64,000 bases of DNA from Paenibacillus sp. FSL H7-0331 (GCF_001956045.1 NZ_MRTH01000001.1:248001-312000), one strand, 5' to 3'; numbered from the stretch's first letter, positions 1 to 9,347 are shown. Program-made: numbers and translations. The notes: generated from the sequence alone by a model not told the origin.

Positions 1-123
1 GGTCAGCTCAACACGTTCATTTAATAAAACAAGCCCGTCTTCATTATAAATACATTTAGCAAGCTTCATTCCCGGACTACAAGACCGTGTAGGCAATAAC
101 CGCACCAAGAAAACCTCTTTCAT
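1..123 (-). CDS. HD-GYP domain protein, N-terminal fragment (cut by window edge)
   Basis: The minus-strand frame is open from an ATG at 123 to the window edge and gives 41 residues. It contains SPGMKLAKCIYNEDGLVLL, which resembles the segment found at the start of many HD-GYP c-di-GMP phosphodiesterases (typically PGMKLARPIYNEEGxVLL). A GAGAG stretch lies just before the ATG and a sigma-A-like promoter lies further upstream. The catalytic HD-GYP domain is outside the window, so the family call rests on the leader segment alone. Confidence 0.55.
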   Translation of the reverse strand, partial: MKEVFLVRLLPTRSCSPGMKLAKCIYNEDGLVLLNERVELT

Positions 124-162
124 CAAATTCTCTCAAAATTTTCATTAAATCCAGATAAAATA

Positions 163-191
163 AATATAAAAGAAACCTGCAAAAAGAGCAA
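163..191 (-). promoter_or_regulatory. Sigma-A-like promoter for the HD-GYP gene
   Basis: On the minus strand TTGCTC (186-191) and TATATT (163-168) are separated by 17 bases. The promoter lies after the terminator of ytfJ and before the ATG at 123, so the downstream gene has its own transcription start. Confidence 0.5.
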
Positions 192-214
192 TCTATTTTC
201 CTTAATAAATAGGT

Positions 215-247
215 AAAGCTGCCCATCATTACGATGAGCAGCTCTTT
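215..247 (-). terminator. Intrinsic terminator after ytfJ
   Basis: An inverted repeat AGAGCTGC...GCAGCTTT on the minus strand forms a hairpin with a short loop about 50 bases after the ytfJ stop. The T-tract is short, so termination may be partial. Confidence 0.5.
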
Positions 248-296
248 ATAGATCTTGGTATAAGGCTGTGGACCTGCTAAATTAATAAAGCAAACT

Positions 297-800
297 TTAG
301 ACAATATAATTTGGATTGTCTGATGGATTCGTTACACTTATCGTTCCGCTTCCAGCTTGATTATGGGTAGTGGAATTCAGTCCACCTTTCATCATGCTTT
401 GAATACGATCGACAACACTCGGTGCTGCATCAATCAGTCTTTCCAGCAAATGCGTTTGATTGTCCAATGGAACAATCTTGACACCTTGTTTACCTACGAC
501 CAGAAAAGCAATAGGTGTGATTGATACGCCTCCACCGCTACCTCCGCCAAAAGGAAGTGAAACCTGAGCATTCGCTCCATCGTGACGGCCCGCTCCTGAA
601 GAATTACCCGATGCGGAATCTTCTTGACCGAATTCGCTGCCACCTGCCGCGAAGCCAAAACCGACTTTTGAAATCGGCATAATCACACTACCATCGGGAG
701 TTTCCACCGGATCCCCCACGATTGTGTTGACATCGACCATTTCCTTGATGTTTTCCATTGCCGTCTTCATAAGACCTTGTATGGGATGCTCTGTCATCAT
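297..800 (-). CDS. ytfJ: Spore protein YtfJ (GerW family)
   Basis: This 167-residue protein matches the GerW/YtfJ family of sporulation proteins. Features are MMTEHPIQGLMKTAMENIKE at the N-terminus, the VGDPVETPDGSVIMPISKV segment, a Gly-rich middle, and SITPIAFLVVGKQGVKIVPL. In Bacillus a member of this family is needed for normal spore germination or lysozyme resistance. I start it at 800 because AAGGAGG lies 8 bases upstream of the paired ATG codons; an ATG further upstream lacks such a site. It follows ytfI with about 105 bases between and is followed by a hairpin terminator. Confidence 0.92.
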   Translation of the reverse strand: MMTEHPIQGLMKTAMENIKEMVDVNTIVGDPVETPDGSVIMPISKVGFGFAAGGSEFGQEDSASGNSSGAGRHDGANAQVSLPFGGGSGGGVSITPIAFLVVGKQGVKIVPLDNQTHLLERLIDAAPSVVDRIQSMMKGGLNSTTHNQAGSGTISVTNPSDNPNYIV

Positions 801-905
801 TGGTTGTGCCTCCTTGTTGTGTACTGGATTCCTCAAACATAAGGAAATCAACGCAAGTATAGCTTAACCGAAAAGCGGTATTACTATGTAAAGCAAACTT
901 GCCCT

Positions 906-1577
906 TCACGCTTTAAACAACACTCTTCGCCAAGTCTTCAAACCGCCTTTTATTTTGAGAATCCTTGTCAATAAACGTATCCCGGCAATAAGGATGAACC
1001 ACATACTAATTTGAAGCTTTACCAGTACCTCGGTCGAAAATCGGGTCTGGTTATACTGCGGAATGACTTGCAGCTTCGGTCGTGCATCCAGCTTGATATA
1101 ACGGGACAAAAAACCGAGCATCGTCGATTTCAAACCCCATATCATGCCGGTTGCCATAGCGGTTTCAGGAGCATCACCAATACCGACAGAGGTTTTCCAG
1201 TCAAATTGAATGCACCTGACGTGGGTTAGCGTAACCGTCAGCCATTCGTGAAAATGAAAGCAGTTCCTCAACAGCTCTAATGCATTATCAAAACTTTCTT
1301 TAATACTGCGCTTGGTGATTTTCTCTTCTTTTACGCTGATCACCTGATGTTCCTTCTTATCAATATACGCAGCCTCAACATTAACTCCCTCGACAAAATT
1401 TTTAAACTGGATAAAAGGAACCGCGATTCGTTTCTTGAGCATCCCGTACAGCCCATGAATATCAAACGTGATATCATCATCCTGTGCTTCTCTTACAATC
1501 GTTAACCGGCATCTAATGGGACTTGAGAGAAGCGCCACTACCGCAACGATCACAGCAGCTATAATCCAATAATTCAA
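906..1577 (-). CDS. ytfI: DUF2953 membrane-anchored protein (YtfI)
   Basis: This 223-residue protein has an N-terminal membrane anchor (residues 2-18) followed by RCRLTI and a DUF2953 domain. The C-terminal part has a second hydrophobic stretch near residues 190-205. It pairs with ytfJ as in B. subtilis, where both are sporulation-associated; its biochemical role is unknown. The start codon is TTG, preceded by GAGGGGTGA. A strong terminator separates it from scpB upstream, so ytfI-ytfJ is probably its own transcription unit. Confidence 0.85.
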   Translation of the reverse strand: MNYWIIAAVIVAVVALLSSPIRCRLTIVREAQDDDITFDIHGLYGMLKKRIAVPFIQFKNFVEGVNVEAAYIDKKEHQVISVKEEKITKRSIKESFDNALELLRNCFHFHEWLTVTLTHVRCIQFDWKTSVGIGDAPETAMATGMIWGLKSTMLGFLSRYIKLDARPKLQVIPQYNQTRFSTEVLVKLQISMWFILIAGIRLLTRILKIKGGLKTWRRVLFKA

Positions 1578-1612
1578 TATCGCTCACCCCTCATTTTTAA
1601 TATTCAAGCCTG

Positions 1613-1662
1613 AAAAAACAAAAAACCCCTTATCACAGAAGCTTAAGCTTCTTTTCAGGAGT
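1613..1662 (-). terminator. Intrinsic terminator after scpB
   Basis: On the minus strand an imperfect stem (CTCCTGAAAAGAAGC / GCTTCTGTGATAAGGGG) with a TTAA loop is followed by TTTTTTGTTTTTT. It lies about 50 bases after the scpB stop and ends the rib/scp transcription unit. Confidence 0.8.
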
Positions 1663-1712
1663 TAGTATAGCCCTATTTGATTAAATCATTCCAGGAGCGT
1701 CGTCGATCAACA

Positions 1713-2330
1713 TTATTCACTTTCGGTTACATCGTCAAAGGAGATTTGATGCCTTTCCCCATTATCCAGTTTACTGAACAACAGGCGAGTCTCCTCTTCC
1801 AAATTGTCATCATTCTGGAACAGCGAAGATTCCGGTAGCTCCTCAATCGTACCCAGTGCAAAGTAATCCAGAAACGGCTTTGTGGTTCCATATAATATCG
1901 GCCGACCAGGAGCATCTGCACGATCGACTTCCCTGATTAAATCCTTGGCCACGAGTGTATGCAAGGCTCGTTCAGCCTTGACACCACGAATCTCTTCGAT
2001 CTCCACCCGGGTTATCGGTTGTTTGTAAGCGACTATTGCCAAGGTTTCCAAAGCAGCCTGTGACAAAGATGAGCGTGAAGGGGAATAGGCAAGCCGTTCA
2101 AAATATGGCGCATGGGCTGGAAGCGTCGTTAATTGGTAGGTTCCGGCGAGTTCAACAATTTGCAAACCTCGCTTGCTGTTCCGTAAGTCTCCTTGTAGAT
2201 CCCCTATCAAATTACGCACAACATCCGTACTAAGTTCCAACACCTCAGCAAGCTGCTTGGTATCCAGACCCTCGTCTCCAGCAACAAATAGCAAGCCTTC
2301 AATAACTGATTTCATCTGTTGAAAATCCAT
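1713..2330 (-). CDS. scpB: Segregation and condensation protein B
   Basis: This 205-residue protein is ScpB, one of the two accessory subunits of the SMC-ScpAB condensin that organises and separates sister chromosomes. It shows the two winged-helix parts typical of the family, with LSQAALETLAIVAYKQPITR and the EIRGVKAERALHTL segment in the second. The C-terminal tail is acidic. Its start lies inside the end of scpA (32-base overlap), which implies coupled translation. Length is normal for the family. Confidence 0.96.
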   Translation of the reverse strand: MDFQQMKSVIEGLLFVAGDEGLDTKQLAEVLELSTDVVRNLIGDLQGDLRNSKRGLQIVELAGTYQLTTLPAHAPYFERLAYSPSRSSLSQAALETLAIVAYKQPITRVEIEEIRGVKAERALHTLVAKDLIREVDRADAPGRPILYGTTKPFLDYFALGTIEELPESSLFQNDDNLEEETRLLFSKLDNGERHQISFDDVTESE

Positions 2331-3090
2331 CCGCCTTTCCTTCCTCTCTTGCCTGTATGACGATATCCTCGAAAAATCGGTGCTGATAGCACACGATCAT
2401 TTTCATCTTCATCAACTCAAGTAATGCCAAAAAGGTAGTGACAATACTTTCCCGTGAATAATCACCATCGGTTAATTTGGAAAACAATATTTTGCCATCT
2501 GCTTCCTTTAACCACCTTACTACATCTTTCATTCGATCTTTTACCGATATTTCATCCTTGCGTATTTTGGTAACCATGTTTCTGCTGGCCATACGCTGCA
2601 TAGCCCTCTGAAAAGCGTATACAAGATCAGTAACACCGAGTCCTTTAACCGGATTCTCGACGATTTGATGAATATATGGTGATAAGTCCTCAGGCTCACG
2701 GGTATAGATAAGCTTGCGTTCAAGTTCTTTGTCACGCAAATGGTCGGCAATCGCTTTATATTTGCGATATTCGATCAGCTTTTCAACCAGCTCGGAGCGC
2801 GGATCGTAATCCTCGTCGAACAAGTAATCGTCATAATCGTCCATCTCTATGATAGGAGGCTTTGGCAATAGCATCTTGCTTTTGATAGACAGGAGTGTAG
2901 CAGCCATTAATAAGAACTCACTCGTCAGCTCCATCTCCAGCTCCTGCATCGTATCGAGATAGCTCATATATTGGTCGGTAATCTCTTTAATAGGTATATT
3001 ATAGATATCAACTTCGGATCGATCAATCAAGTGCAGCAACAAATCAAGGGGGCCCTCAAACTTGTCAAGCTTATACGTAACCTTGTCCAA
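2299..3090 (-). CDS. scpA: Segregation and condensation protein A
   Basis: This 263-residue protein is the ScpA kleisin subunit of SMC condensin. The N-terminal KLDKFEGPLDLLLHLIDRSE is diagnostic and binds the Smc neck; the C-terminal winged helix closes the ring. The start codon is TTG with AAGGGGG eight bases before it. It follows ribH by 63 bases with no visible terminator between, so read-through from the rib operon is likely. The rib-scp arrangement resembles Bacillus, but a ribT gene is missing here. Confidence 0.96.
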   Translation of the reverse strand: MDKVTYKLDKFEGPLDLLLHLIDRSEVDIYNIPIKEITDQYMSYLDTMQELEMELTSEFLLMAATLLSIKSKMLLPKPPIIEMDDYDDYLFDEDYDPRSELVEKLIEYRKYKAIADHLRDKELERKLIYTREPEDLSPYIHQIVENPVKGLGVTDLVYAFQRAMQRMASRNMVTKIRKDEISVKDRMKDVVRWLKEADGKILFSKLTDGDYSRESIVTTFLALLELMKMKMIVCYQHRFFEDIVIQAREEGKADGFSTDEISY

Positions 3091-3153
3091 CCGTCGTTCC
3101 CCCTTAAAATGTTAGCAGCCGTTCATTCGTTAAGGCTCGTATTGAATTGTATA

Positions 3154-3621
3154 TTAGGAGAACTGTTTGGTCAAATTCGCCATCTCAATTGCACTTACAG
3201 CTGCTTCCCAGCCCTTGTTGCCAGCCTTGGTACCCGCGCGCTCAATCGCCTGTTCAATCGAATCGGTAGTCAATACACCAAAAATCGTCGGTACACCGGT
3301 TTTGAGATTGATTGCGGCAACGCCTTTGGCCGCTTCACTGCACACATAATCAAAATGCGGTGTGGACCCACGAATAACTGCACCCAGGGTGATGACGGCA
3401 TCGTATTTACCGCTTTCGGCCATTTTTTGGGCAATCAGAGCGATTTCGAAAGCACCTGGTACCCATGCAACCTCAACCTCGTCTTCAGTCGCTCCATGGC
3501 GTTTGAATGCATCTAAAGCGCCACTCAGCAGCTTGCCTGTAATAAATTCATTGAAACGGGCAACAACAACTCCGTATTTTAAACCCTCTGAAACTAAATG
3601 TCCCTCGTAAATTTTCGTCAT
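3154..3621 (-). CDS. ribH: 6,7-dimethyl-8-ribityllumazine synthase
   Basis: This 155-residue protein is lumazine synthase, which condenses 5-amino-6-ribitylamino-uracil with dihydroxybutanone phosphate in the next-to-last step of riboflavin synthesis. Visible motifs are [38 protein letters not shown] (with the catalytic His) and the NKGWEAA end segment. I start it at MTKIYEG because AAAGGATG lies nine bases upstream; a slightly earlier ATG overlaps that site. It is the last rib gene of the operon. Confidence 0.97.
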   Translation of the reverse strand: MTKIYEGHLVSEGLKYGVVVARFNEFITGKLLSGALDAFKRHGATEDEVEVAWVPGAFEIALIAQKMAESGKYDAVITLGAVIRGSTPHFDYVCSEAAKGVAAINLKTGVPTIFGVLTTDSIEQAIERAGTKAGNKGWEAAVSAIEMANLTKQFS

Positions 3622-3655
3622 GATGATTAACATCCTTTCAATTTATCATTTTTTA

Positions 3656-4870
3656 TTAGATTTGAAAATCAAGCAAGTGTCCTAATTTTTCATGTTTCGT
3701 GTGTAAATAGCTCGCATTGGACTCATTTTCCTGCATTTGAATCGGTACTCGTTCTACAACTTCCAGACCATAGCCCTCTAATCCTTTGATTTTACGAGGA
3801 TTGTTCGTCAGCAAGCGAATCTTTTGCAAGCCCAGATCCTTCAAAATTTGGGCTCCAATGCCGTATTCTCGCAAATCAGGCGCAAAGCCCAATTTAATAT
3901 TCGCGTCCACGGTGTCCAAGCCCTCTTCTTGCAGGACATAAGCCTTCAGTTTGTTAATCAAGCCGATGCCGCGACCTTCCTGACGCATATACAGCAGCAC
4001 ACCGGAACCCGCTTCATCGATCTGTTTAAGCGCCGCGTTCAGCTGAGGTCCGCAATCGCATCGGTGAGAATGGAACACATCGCCCGTCAAGCACTCCGAG
4101 TGAACACGAACCAGAGTTGGCACCGAGCCATCGATCTTACCTTTGACAAGCGCTACATGCTCTTTTTGATCGACAGCGTTGGAATACGCTATGGCTTTAT
4201 ACACACCGTAATCCGTTGGCAGCTTGACCTCAACCTCACGATTTACCAATTTCTCCTTGTGATTGCGGTAGTGAATCATATCTTTGATCGTGATGATCTT
4301 AATATCATGCTTTTGGCTAAATTCCATTAATTCCGGAACACGGGCCATTTCCCCATCTTCTTTAATGATTTCGCAAATGACTGCTGCCGGATAGGAACCG
4401 CACATACGAGCCAGATCGATAGCTGCCTCGGTATGACCGGTGCGGCGCAAAACGCCACCTGCTTTGGCAATCAAAGGGAAGATATGTCCAGGCCGACGAA
4501 AGCTATGCGGCTTTGAGCTTGGATCGATAAGTGCTTTTACGGTCATGGAGCGCTCGGTAGCGGAAATTCCCGTTGTCGTATCGGCCCCGTCTACTGAGAC
4601 AGTAAATGCTGTTCCATGATAGTCGGTATTTCTCGAAACCATTGGTGGCAGCTCCAGCTCCTGCGCACGCTCCTCGGTAATGGGCACGCACACCAATCCG
4701 CGTCCTTCCTTGATCATAAAATTAATAATCTCGGGAGTCGCCTTGTCCGCTAGAGCAATGAAATCACCTTCGTTCTCACGGTCCTCATCGTCAACAGCGA
4801 TAATGACCTTACCCAACATCAAATCGTAGATAGCTTCCTCGATAGTATTAAATTGAATAGGTACTGTCAT
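3656..4870 (-). CDS. ribBA: Bifunctional 3,4-DHBP synthase / GTP cyclohydrolase II
   Basis: This 404-residue fusion supplies both precursors for riboflavin. Residues 1-200 form the dihydroxybutanone-phosphate synthase ([11 protein letters not shown] metal and substrate motif, [18 protein letters not shown]). Residues 205-404 form GTP cyclohydrolase II with its zinc cysteines ([18 protein letters not shown]) and the RQEGRGIGL motif. It sits between ribE and ribH. Both halves look intact. Confidence 0.97.
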   Translation of the reverse strand: MTVPIQFNTIEEAIYDLMLGKVIIAVDDEDRENEGDFIALADKATPEIINFMIKEGRGLVCVPITEERAQELELPPMVSRNTDYHGTAFTVSVDGADTTTGISATERSMTVKALIDPSSKPHSFRRPGHIFPLIAKAGGVLRRTGHTEAAIDLARMCGSYPAAVICEIIKEDGEMARVPELMEFSQKHDIKIITIKDMIHYRNHKEKLVNREVEVKLPTDYGVYKAIAYSNAVDQKEHVALVKGKIDGSVPTLVRVHSECLTGDVFHSHRCDCGPQLNAALKQIDEAGSGVLLYMRQEGRGIGLINKLKAYVLQEEGLDTVDANIKLGFAPDLREYGIGAQILKDLGLQKIRLLTNNPRKIKGLEGYGLEVVERVPIQMQENESNASYLHTKHEKLGHLLDFQI

Positions 4871-4897
4871 TTCCCACTCCCACCTCTCTATGTTTGC

Positions 4898-5563
4898 TTA
4901 CATGAATCCATTCTCCGCCAAAAATGCGGCTGTTAGCTTACTAGATTTACTCTCTGATCCTCCGCCATGTGTACGAAAGCCCAGCAGCTTCTCCATATAT
5001 TTGCCCAATACATCAGCCTCCAGATTCACTTCATCACCAGGTTTCTTATGCTGGAGCACCGTCTGGGCTAGTGTATGTGGAATGATGGAGACCGTAAATC
5101 GTTGATCGGTTACTTGCACTAGCGTTAGGCTAATACCATCAATGGTGATCGAACCATGGGGAATCATATATTTTAAAATAGCTGTATCCTCCGGCTCGAT
5201 TTCGTAGACAACCGCATTTTGATCGGTCGTTCTGCTAGTAATCGTTCCTATGGAGTCCACATGTCCTTGAACAATATGACCACCAAAACGTCCTCCCACC
5301 GTCATCGCACGCTCCAGATTCACTGGATCACCGGTATGAAGCTTGCTAAGTGTTGTTCGTCGGAACGTTTCTGGCATGACATCGACGGTGATCGATGAGC
5401 CATCATATTTCACGACGGTCAAACAAACACCATTGACAGAAATACTGTCTCCCAGATGAACATCCTCCAGGATGCGGCTGGCACCAATGCTCAATATCAT
5501 CGCCTGCCCCTGCCGTGAAATACTTCTCATATTTCCAATTTCTTCAATAATACCCGTAAACAT
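4898..5563 (-). CDS. ribE: Riboflavin synthase, alpha chain
   Basis: This 221-residue protein catalyses the dismutation of two lumazines into riboflavin. It starts with the classic MFTGIIEEIG and contains two similar barrel halves, each with a GDSISVNGVCLTV-like or GSITIDGISLTLV motif. The start lies almost directly after the ribD stop within TGAGGTAAGATG, so translation is coupled. It belongs to the ribD-E-BA-H operon. Confidence 0.97.
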   Translation of the reverse strand: MFTGIIEEIGNMRSISRQGQAMILSIGASRILEDVHLGDSISVNGVCLTVVKYDGSSITVDVMPETFRRTTLSKLHTGDPVNLERAMTVGGRFGGHIVQGHVDSIGTITSRTTDQNAVVYEIEPEDTAILKYMIPHGSITIDGISLTLVQVTDQRFTVSIIPHTLAQTVLQHKKPGDEVNLEADVLGKYMEKLLGFRTHGGGSESKSSKLTAAFLAENGFM

Positions 5564-5564
5564 C

Positions 5565-6680
5565 TTACCTCACCTCGCTACTGTAGCGTGGATATCCAGT
5601 CACGCAAACATCCTCACCAAACTGTTGAACCGTGGTACGTTCCAAGCGGATAGCTTCCTCCATACGATCGAATCCTGCAAAAGGCATCGTATCCAGTGAT
5701 TGACGGCCGCCTCCAATAATTTTGGGTGCAAAGAACAAATGAATCTTGTTAACCAGACGCTGCTCCAGCATCGCACCATTCAGTGTGCCGCCGCCTTCGA
5801 GTAAAATCGATGCGATATCGCGTCCACCCAAAAGCTCCATTGCCTTGCTCAGGTCCACTTGAGGCCCACTGCCACATGAAATGACGGTCACACCAGCCGC
5901 TTCAAGCCGCTGTTTGGATGACTCTGAAGCATTCTCTGTTGTCAGAACAAGTGTCTCTGCGGTACGATCCGTCACTACCTTGGACTCAAGCGGCAGCCGC
6001 AAGGTCGAATCGATAATGAGTCGAATCGGGTGTAGCGCAGGTACATCCAATCGTGTCGTCAACAAGGGATCATCTGCAAGAACGGTTCCTATTCCGACCA
6101 TAATCGCATGGTGACGGTGACGTAAATTATGGACATAAGTGCGAGATTCTGCATTCGTGATCCATTTACTATCCCCCGTCCTGGAGGCAATCTTTCCATC
6201 CAGTGTGCTTGCTGTCTTCATCGTGACGAACGGGCGTTTGGAACCGATGAAATGATTGAACGTCTCGTTTAGCTCCCGGCACGCTTCGGCTAACACACCC
6301 GTTACGACCTCCAAACCATGCTGTCTCAAACGTTCAATCCCGGTTCCAGCTACCAGCGGATTGGGATCCTCGCTGCCAACAACGACACGTTTCACCTTTT
6401 CTTTAATGAGTCGGTCGCTGCAGGGCGGCGTGATACCAAAGTGGCTGCAGGGCTCTAAGGTAACATAGGCTGTGCTCCCTTCTGCTTCAGCCCCGGCCAT
6501 CTGCAAGGCGTGAATTTCAGCATGAGCCGTTCCCCGTTTGAGATGAGCACCCATTCCAACGATCCTGCCGTCCTTGACGAGTACACAGCCTACGACCGGA
6601 TTAATTCCCGTCTGGCCTGCTGCACCCACAGCAAGCTGAATAGCAAGCCTCATGTAATATTCATCATTCAACAGCTCCAT
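5565..6680 (-). CDS. ribD: Bifunctional riboflavin deaminase/reductase
   Basis: This about 371-residue enzyme deaminates and then reduces the pyrimidine intermediate of riboflavin synthesis. The N-terminal deaminase domain has the zinc motif HAEIHAL and PCSHFGITPPC. The C-terminal reductase domain has MKTASTLDGKIA and ILLEGGGTLNGAML. I choose ATG at 6680 because AGGGA lies ten bases before it; a GTG three codons upstream is too close to that site. It is the first gene of the operon and is controlled by the FMN riboswitch. Confidence 0.96.
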   Translation of the reverse strand: MELLNDEYYMRLAIQLAVGAAGQTGINPVVGCVLVKDGRIVGMGAHLKRGTAHAEIHALQMAGAEAEGSTAYVTLEPCSHFGITPPCSDRLIKEKVKRVVVGSEDPNPLVAGTGIERLRQHGLEVVTGVLAEACRELNETFNHFIGSKRPFVTMKTASTLDGKIASRTGDSKWITNAESRTYVHNLRHRHHAIMVGIGTVLADDPLLTTRLDVPALHPIRLIIDSTLRLPLESKVVTDRTAETLVLTTENASESSKQRLEAAGVTVISCGSGPQVDLSKAMELLGGRDIASILLEGGGTLNGAMLEQRLVNKIHLFFAPKIIGGGRQSLDTMPFAGFDRMEEAIRLERTTVQQFGEDVCVTGYPRYSSEVR

Positions 6681-6717
6681 CAAAGTCACTTCCCTGCCAA
6701 ATTGCTATTGGGTTAAC

Positions 6718-6748
6718 AAAAAAAGCCCTCTTCTCTACAGAAGGGGCT
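6718..6748 (-). terminator. Regulated terminator of the FMN riboswitch
   Basis: On the minus strand AGCCCCTTCT-gtag-AGAAGAGGGCT is followed by seven T residues, about 40 bases before the ribD start. Placed between aptamer and first gene, it is the likely expression platform: FMN binding would favour this terminator. Confidence 0.85.
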
Positions 6749-6906
6749 TGTGAAAGAATTACGAAAAAAACGCAGAGTGATAGCGCATCTACGCGATTGA
6801 ATGTTCCAAGGCAACACAAATTGAACAGGCCCTAAACCTATTTTTCTTATCATGCTGCAGTTGGTTTCATAACAACCCACGACAAATACCAGTGTCCACG
6901 TTTTCC

Positions 6907-7068
<162 letters not shown>

Positions 7069-7123
7069 TCCTATTATGTTGTTTGAAATTCCTACTAAGT
7101 AGGTTGGAAAATACTTTGACAGA

Positions 7124-7152
7124 ATTTTAACATCATTTTCGTGAAATTGCAA
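7124..7152 (-). promoter_or_regulatory. Sigma-A promoter of the rib operon
   Basis: TTGCAA (7147-7152) and TAAAAT (7124-7129) are separated by 17 bases on the minus strand, about 55 bases before the riboswitch core. Spacing and position fit a constitutive start with control left to the riboswitch. Confidence 0.75.
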
Positions 7153-7190
7153 CAGTTAGTATTCGAAAACGATTGCACGCTGGTTCACTA

Positions 7191-7232
7191 AGCAATTTCA
7201 TCCACCTCAATAGTCAAACCTATGAGTGTCCG
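7191..7232 (+). repeat. 42-bp conserved upstream element, copy 1
   Basis: This 42-base segment (starts AGCAATTTCATCC, ends TATGAGTGTCCG) occurs again, perfectly identical, on the opposite strand at 10804-10845. Both copies face the gene they precede. The match continues loosely to the -10 (GCTGAnTTATAAT). I read it as a shared activator-binding region rather than a mobile repeat. Confidence 0.85.
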
Positions 7233-7256
7233 GCACATTTGGTGCTGACTTATAAT
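7228..7256 (+). promoter_or_regulatory. Activator-type promoter of the isomerase/dehydrogenase operon
   Basis: A TATAAT at 7251-7256 has no recognisable -35: the sequence there is TGTCCG or GTCCGG, at the end of the 42-bp element. This arrangement suggests that a regulator bound to the element recruits polymerase. The TTG start of the first gene lies 45 bases downstream. Confidence 0.55.
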
Positions 7257-7301
7257 TAATAGGAACCTCAAAACGAACACCAAATAAGGGAGGCGCCACA
7301 A

Positions 7302-8171
7302 TTGAGTTTGTCACTTGGACTTCAACTCTATTCCGTAAGAAATGAACTGCAGAAAGATCCTTTGGGTGCATTGGAAAAGGTAGCTGCGATTGGATATAAG
7401 GATCTCGAATTGGCCATCCATTACTCCGATGCTGCAGGTCATGGTGGTTATTCGGTTGCCGGCATGAAGGCAGCAGAATTCAAAAGCAATCTGGATCGCC
7501 TAGGGATGAGAGCATTAAATGCTCAAATGTTCCCGATCGAAAATGTCCATTGGGAGCGTCTGATTCCCTTTGTTCAGGAAATTGAAATGCCTGCTGTCTC
7601 CATCTCCATGTCCATGTTCAAAAATAAGCAGGCCGCTTTCGATTTCAGTGCAACACTGAACAAATGCGGAGAAATATGCCGTAAAAATGGTCTTGATTTT
7701 TACTATCATAATCATTTTCAGGAATTCCAAAAATTTGAAGGTCAAACCGTCATGGAGATTATCCTGGCCAATACGGATAAGGATCTGGTAAAAATCGAGT
7801 TCGATACGTACTGGGCCCTCAGAGGAGGCGTTGACCCTTCTGAGTATTTGCATACGCTTGGTGAGCGTTGTGATCTGGTTCATCAAAAGGATATGCCTGC
7901 CACTGCCAAGCCGGTTAATTGGTTTGATTTCTTTGGCGAGGATGCGGACATTACACTTGATAAAAAGCTGGGTACTTCAACAACAGATCAATTCACCGAG
8001 ATCGGTGAAGGCGTCATGGATATTCCCGCTATTATTGCTACCATCCGCGAAATGGGTATTGTGAAAACCATTTTTGTCGAACAGGATTTTACAGCCCGCA
8101 ATCAATTGGACAGTGTTGAATTCAGTTACAAGCGTATGGTTGAACTGATGAATCTGTCTCAAACAACATAG
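7302..8171 (+). CDS. Sugar phosphate isomerase/epimerase family TIM-barrel protein
   Basis: This 289-residue protein belongs to the AP-endonuclease-2-like TIM-barrel isomerase/epimerase family (IolE/IolI relatives). Visible are LGLQLYSVRNEL, IGYKDLELA, FYYHNHFQEF and KIEFDTYWALRGGVDP, which hold the usual metal-binding Glu/His/Asp residues. The start codon is TTG with GGGAGG eight bases upstream. The stop is 12 bases before the next gene, a Gfo/Idh/MocA dehydrogenase, so they form an operon. The probable task is isomerisation of an oxidised sugar or inositol; the exact substrate cannot be read from the sequence. Confidence 0.85.
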   Translation: MSLSLGLQLYSVRNELQKDPLGALEKVAAIGYKDLELAIHYSDAAGHGGYSVAGMKAAEFKSNLDRLGMRALNAQMFPIENVHWERLIPFVQEIEMPAVSISMSMFKNKQAAFDFSATLNKCGEICRKNGLDFYYHNHFQEFQKFEGQTVMEIILANTDKDLVKIEFDTYWALRGGVDPSEYLHTLGERCDLVHQKDMPATAKPVNWFDFFGEDADITLDKKLGTSTTDQFTEIGEGVMDIPAIIATIREMGIVKTIFVEQDFTARNQLDSVEFSYKRMVELMNLSQTT

Positions 8172-8183
8172 GAGGACACCACT

Positions 8184-9272
8184 ATGACAGATAAATTAAG
8201 GATTGGCATTATAGGTTTGGGGGGGATTGGTACATCCAAGCATTTGCCCAGCTTATCCAAGCTTGCTCACATTGAGGTTATCGCATTCTGCGATATTATC
8301 GAGGAGAAAGCCCTTAAAGCAGCCAAGGATTATGGCAGCGAATCGTCTACTGTGTACACGGATTACAGAAAGATGCTGGAGGATCGCTCAATTGATGTCG
8401 TTCATGTGTGTACGCCCAACAGCTCCCATGCGGAAATCACGATAGCTGCGCTTGAAGCCGGCAAGCATGTCATGTGCGAGAAGCCAATGGCCATCACCTC
8501 TACCGATGCACGGAGTATGCTCGAAGCGTCCAAACGGACAGGCAAGAAATTGACAATTGGCTATCAAAACAGATATCGTCCGGATAGCTTATTTTTGAAA
8601 AATCTGTGCAGTATCGGCAATCTGGGCGAAATTTATTTGGCCAAGGCGCTGGCCATTCGTAGGCGGGCTGTACCCACCTGGGGCGTGTTTCTTGAAAAAG
8701 AACTGCAGGGTGGCGGACCTTTGATTGATATCGGAACGCACGCATTGGACCTGACCTTGTGGATGATGGACAACTATAAGCCAGTCAGTGTAACAGGCTC
8801 TGTATTTCACAAGCTTGCAGGCCGTGAAAATGCAGCCAACCTGTGGGGTCCCTGGGACACTAAAAAATTTACCGTAGAGGATTCTGCGATTGGTTTTATT
8901 AAAATGGAGAATGGCGCGACGATTACTCTGGAATCCAGCTGGGCGCTTAACACTATGGATGTGCGCGAAGCGAAAACAGTCCTCTGCGGCACCGAAGGCG
9001 GAGCGGATATGGACGATGGACTGCGGATCAACGGGGAACAAATGGGTCGATTGTACGAACATAAAGTGAGCTTTGAGCGTGGTGCGGTCGTATTCTATGC
9101 GGCTGCTGCGGACGAAAGCCCGGCCGATTTGGAAGCTCGGTTATGGATTGAATGCATACTAAATGATACAGAGCCACTCGTAAAGCCTGAACAAGCACTT
9201 GTTGTCAGTGAGATTCTCGAAGCCGTTTACCAATCTGCTGCAACCGGAAAAACGATTTACTTCAATCGTTAG
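8184..9272 (+). CDS. Gfo/Idh/MocA family NAD(P)-dependent oxidoreductase
   Basis: This 362-residue protein has an N-terminal Rossmann fold with IGIIGLGGIGTSKHLP, HVCTPNSSHAEITIAALEAG and the signature CEKPMA containing the catalytic Lys. The C-terminal domain contains GGGPLIDIGTHALDL with the conserved Asp and His. Members oxidise sugars, inositols or sugar acids. It has a GGAGG site, follows the isomerase closely, and is followed by a terminator. Its promoter shares the 42-bp element with the solute-binding protein gene, which suggests it acts on the imported compound. Confidence 0.88.
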   Translation: MTDKLRIGIIGLGGIGTSKHLPSLSKLAHIEVIAFCDIIEEKALKAAKDYGSESSTVYTDYRKMLEDRSIDVVHVCTPNSSHAEITIAALEAGKHVMCEKPMAITSTDARSMLEASKRTGKKLTIGYQNRYRPDSLFLKNLCSIGNLGEIYLAKALAIRRRAVPTWGVFLEKELQGGGPLIDIGTHALDLTLWMMDNYKPVSVTGSVFHKLAGRENAANLWGPWDTKKFTVEDSAIGFIKMENGATITLESSWALNTMDVREAKTVLCGTEGGADMDDGLRINGEQMGRLYEHKVSFERGAVVFYAAAADESPADLEARLWIECILNDTEPLVKPEQALVVSEILEAVYQSAATGKTIYFNR

Positions 9273-9306
9273 GTCCTGAGCACGCACCAGATATGTAGTT
9301 GGCCTG

Positions 9307-9347
9307 ACCGCTTGAAATCGGAACAACCGATTCAAGCGGTTTTTTTC
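9307..9347 (+). terminator. Intrinsic terminator after the dehydrogenase gene
   Basis: ACCGCTTGAAATCGG and CCGATTCAAGCGGT form a stem with an AACAA loop and are followed by seven T residues. It ends the plus-strand isomerase/dehydrogenase operon. Confidence 0.9.

Noticed and set aside
77..304. 75-codon minus-strand frame covering the terminator after ytfJ
   Set aside because: It runs through a hairpin terminator and a promoter, and the HD-GYP frame overlaps it in another phase with family-like sequence.
7160..7176. cre-like site CGAAAACGATTGC upstream of the isomerase operon
   Set aside because: It differs from the CcpA consensus at two positions and has no partner at the solute-binding protein promoter, so I could not support it.
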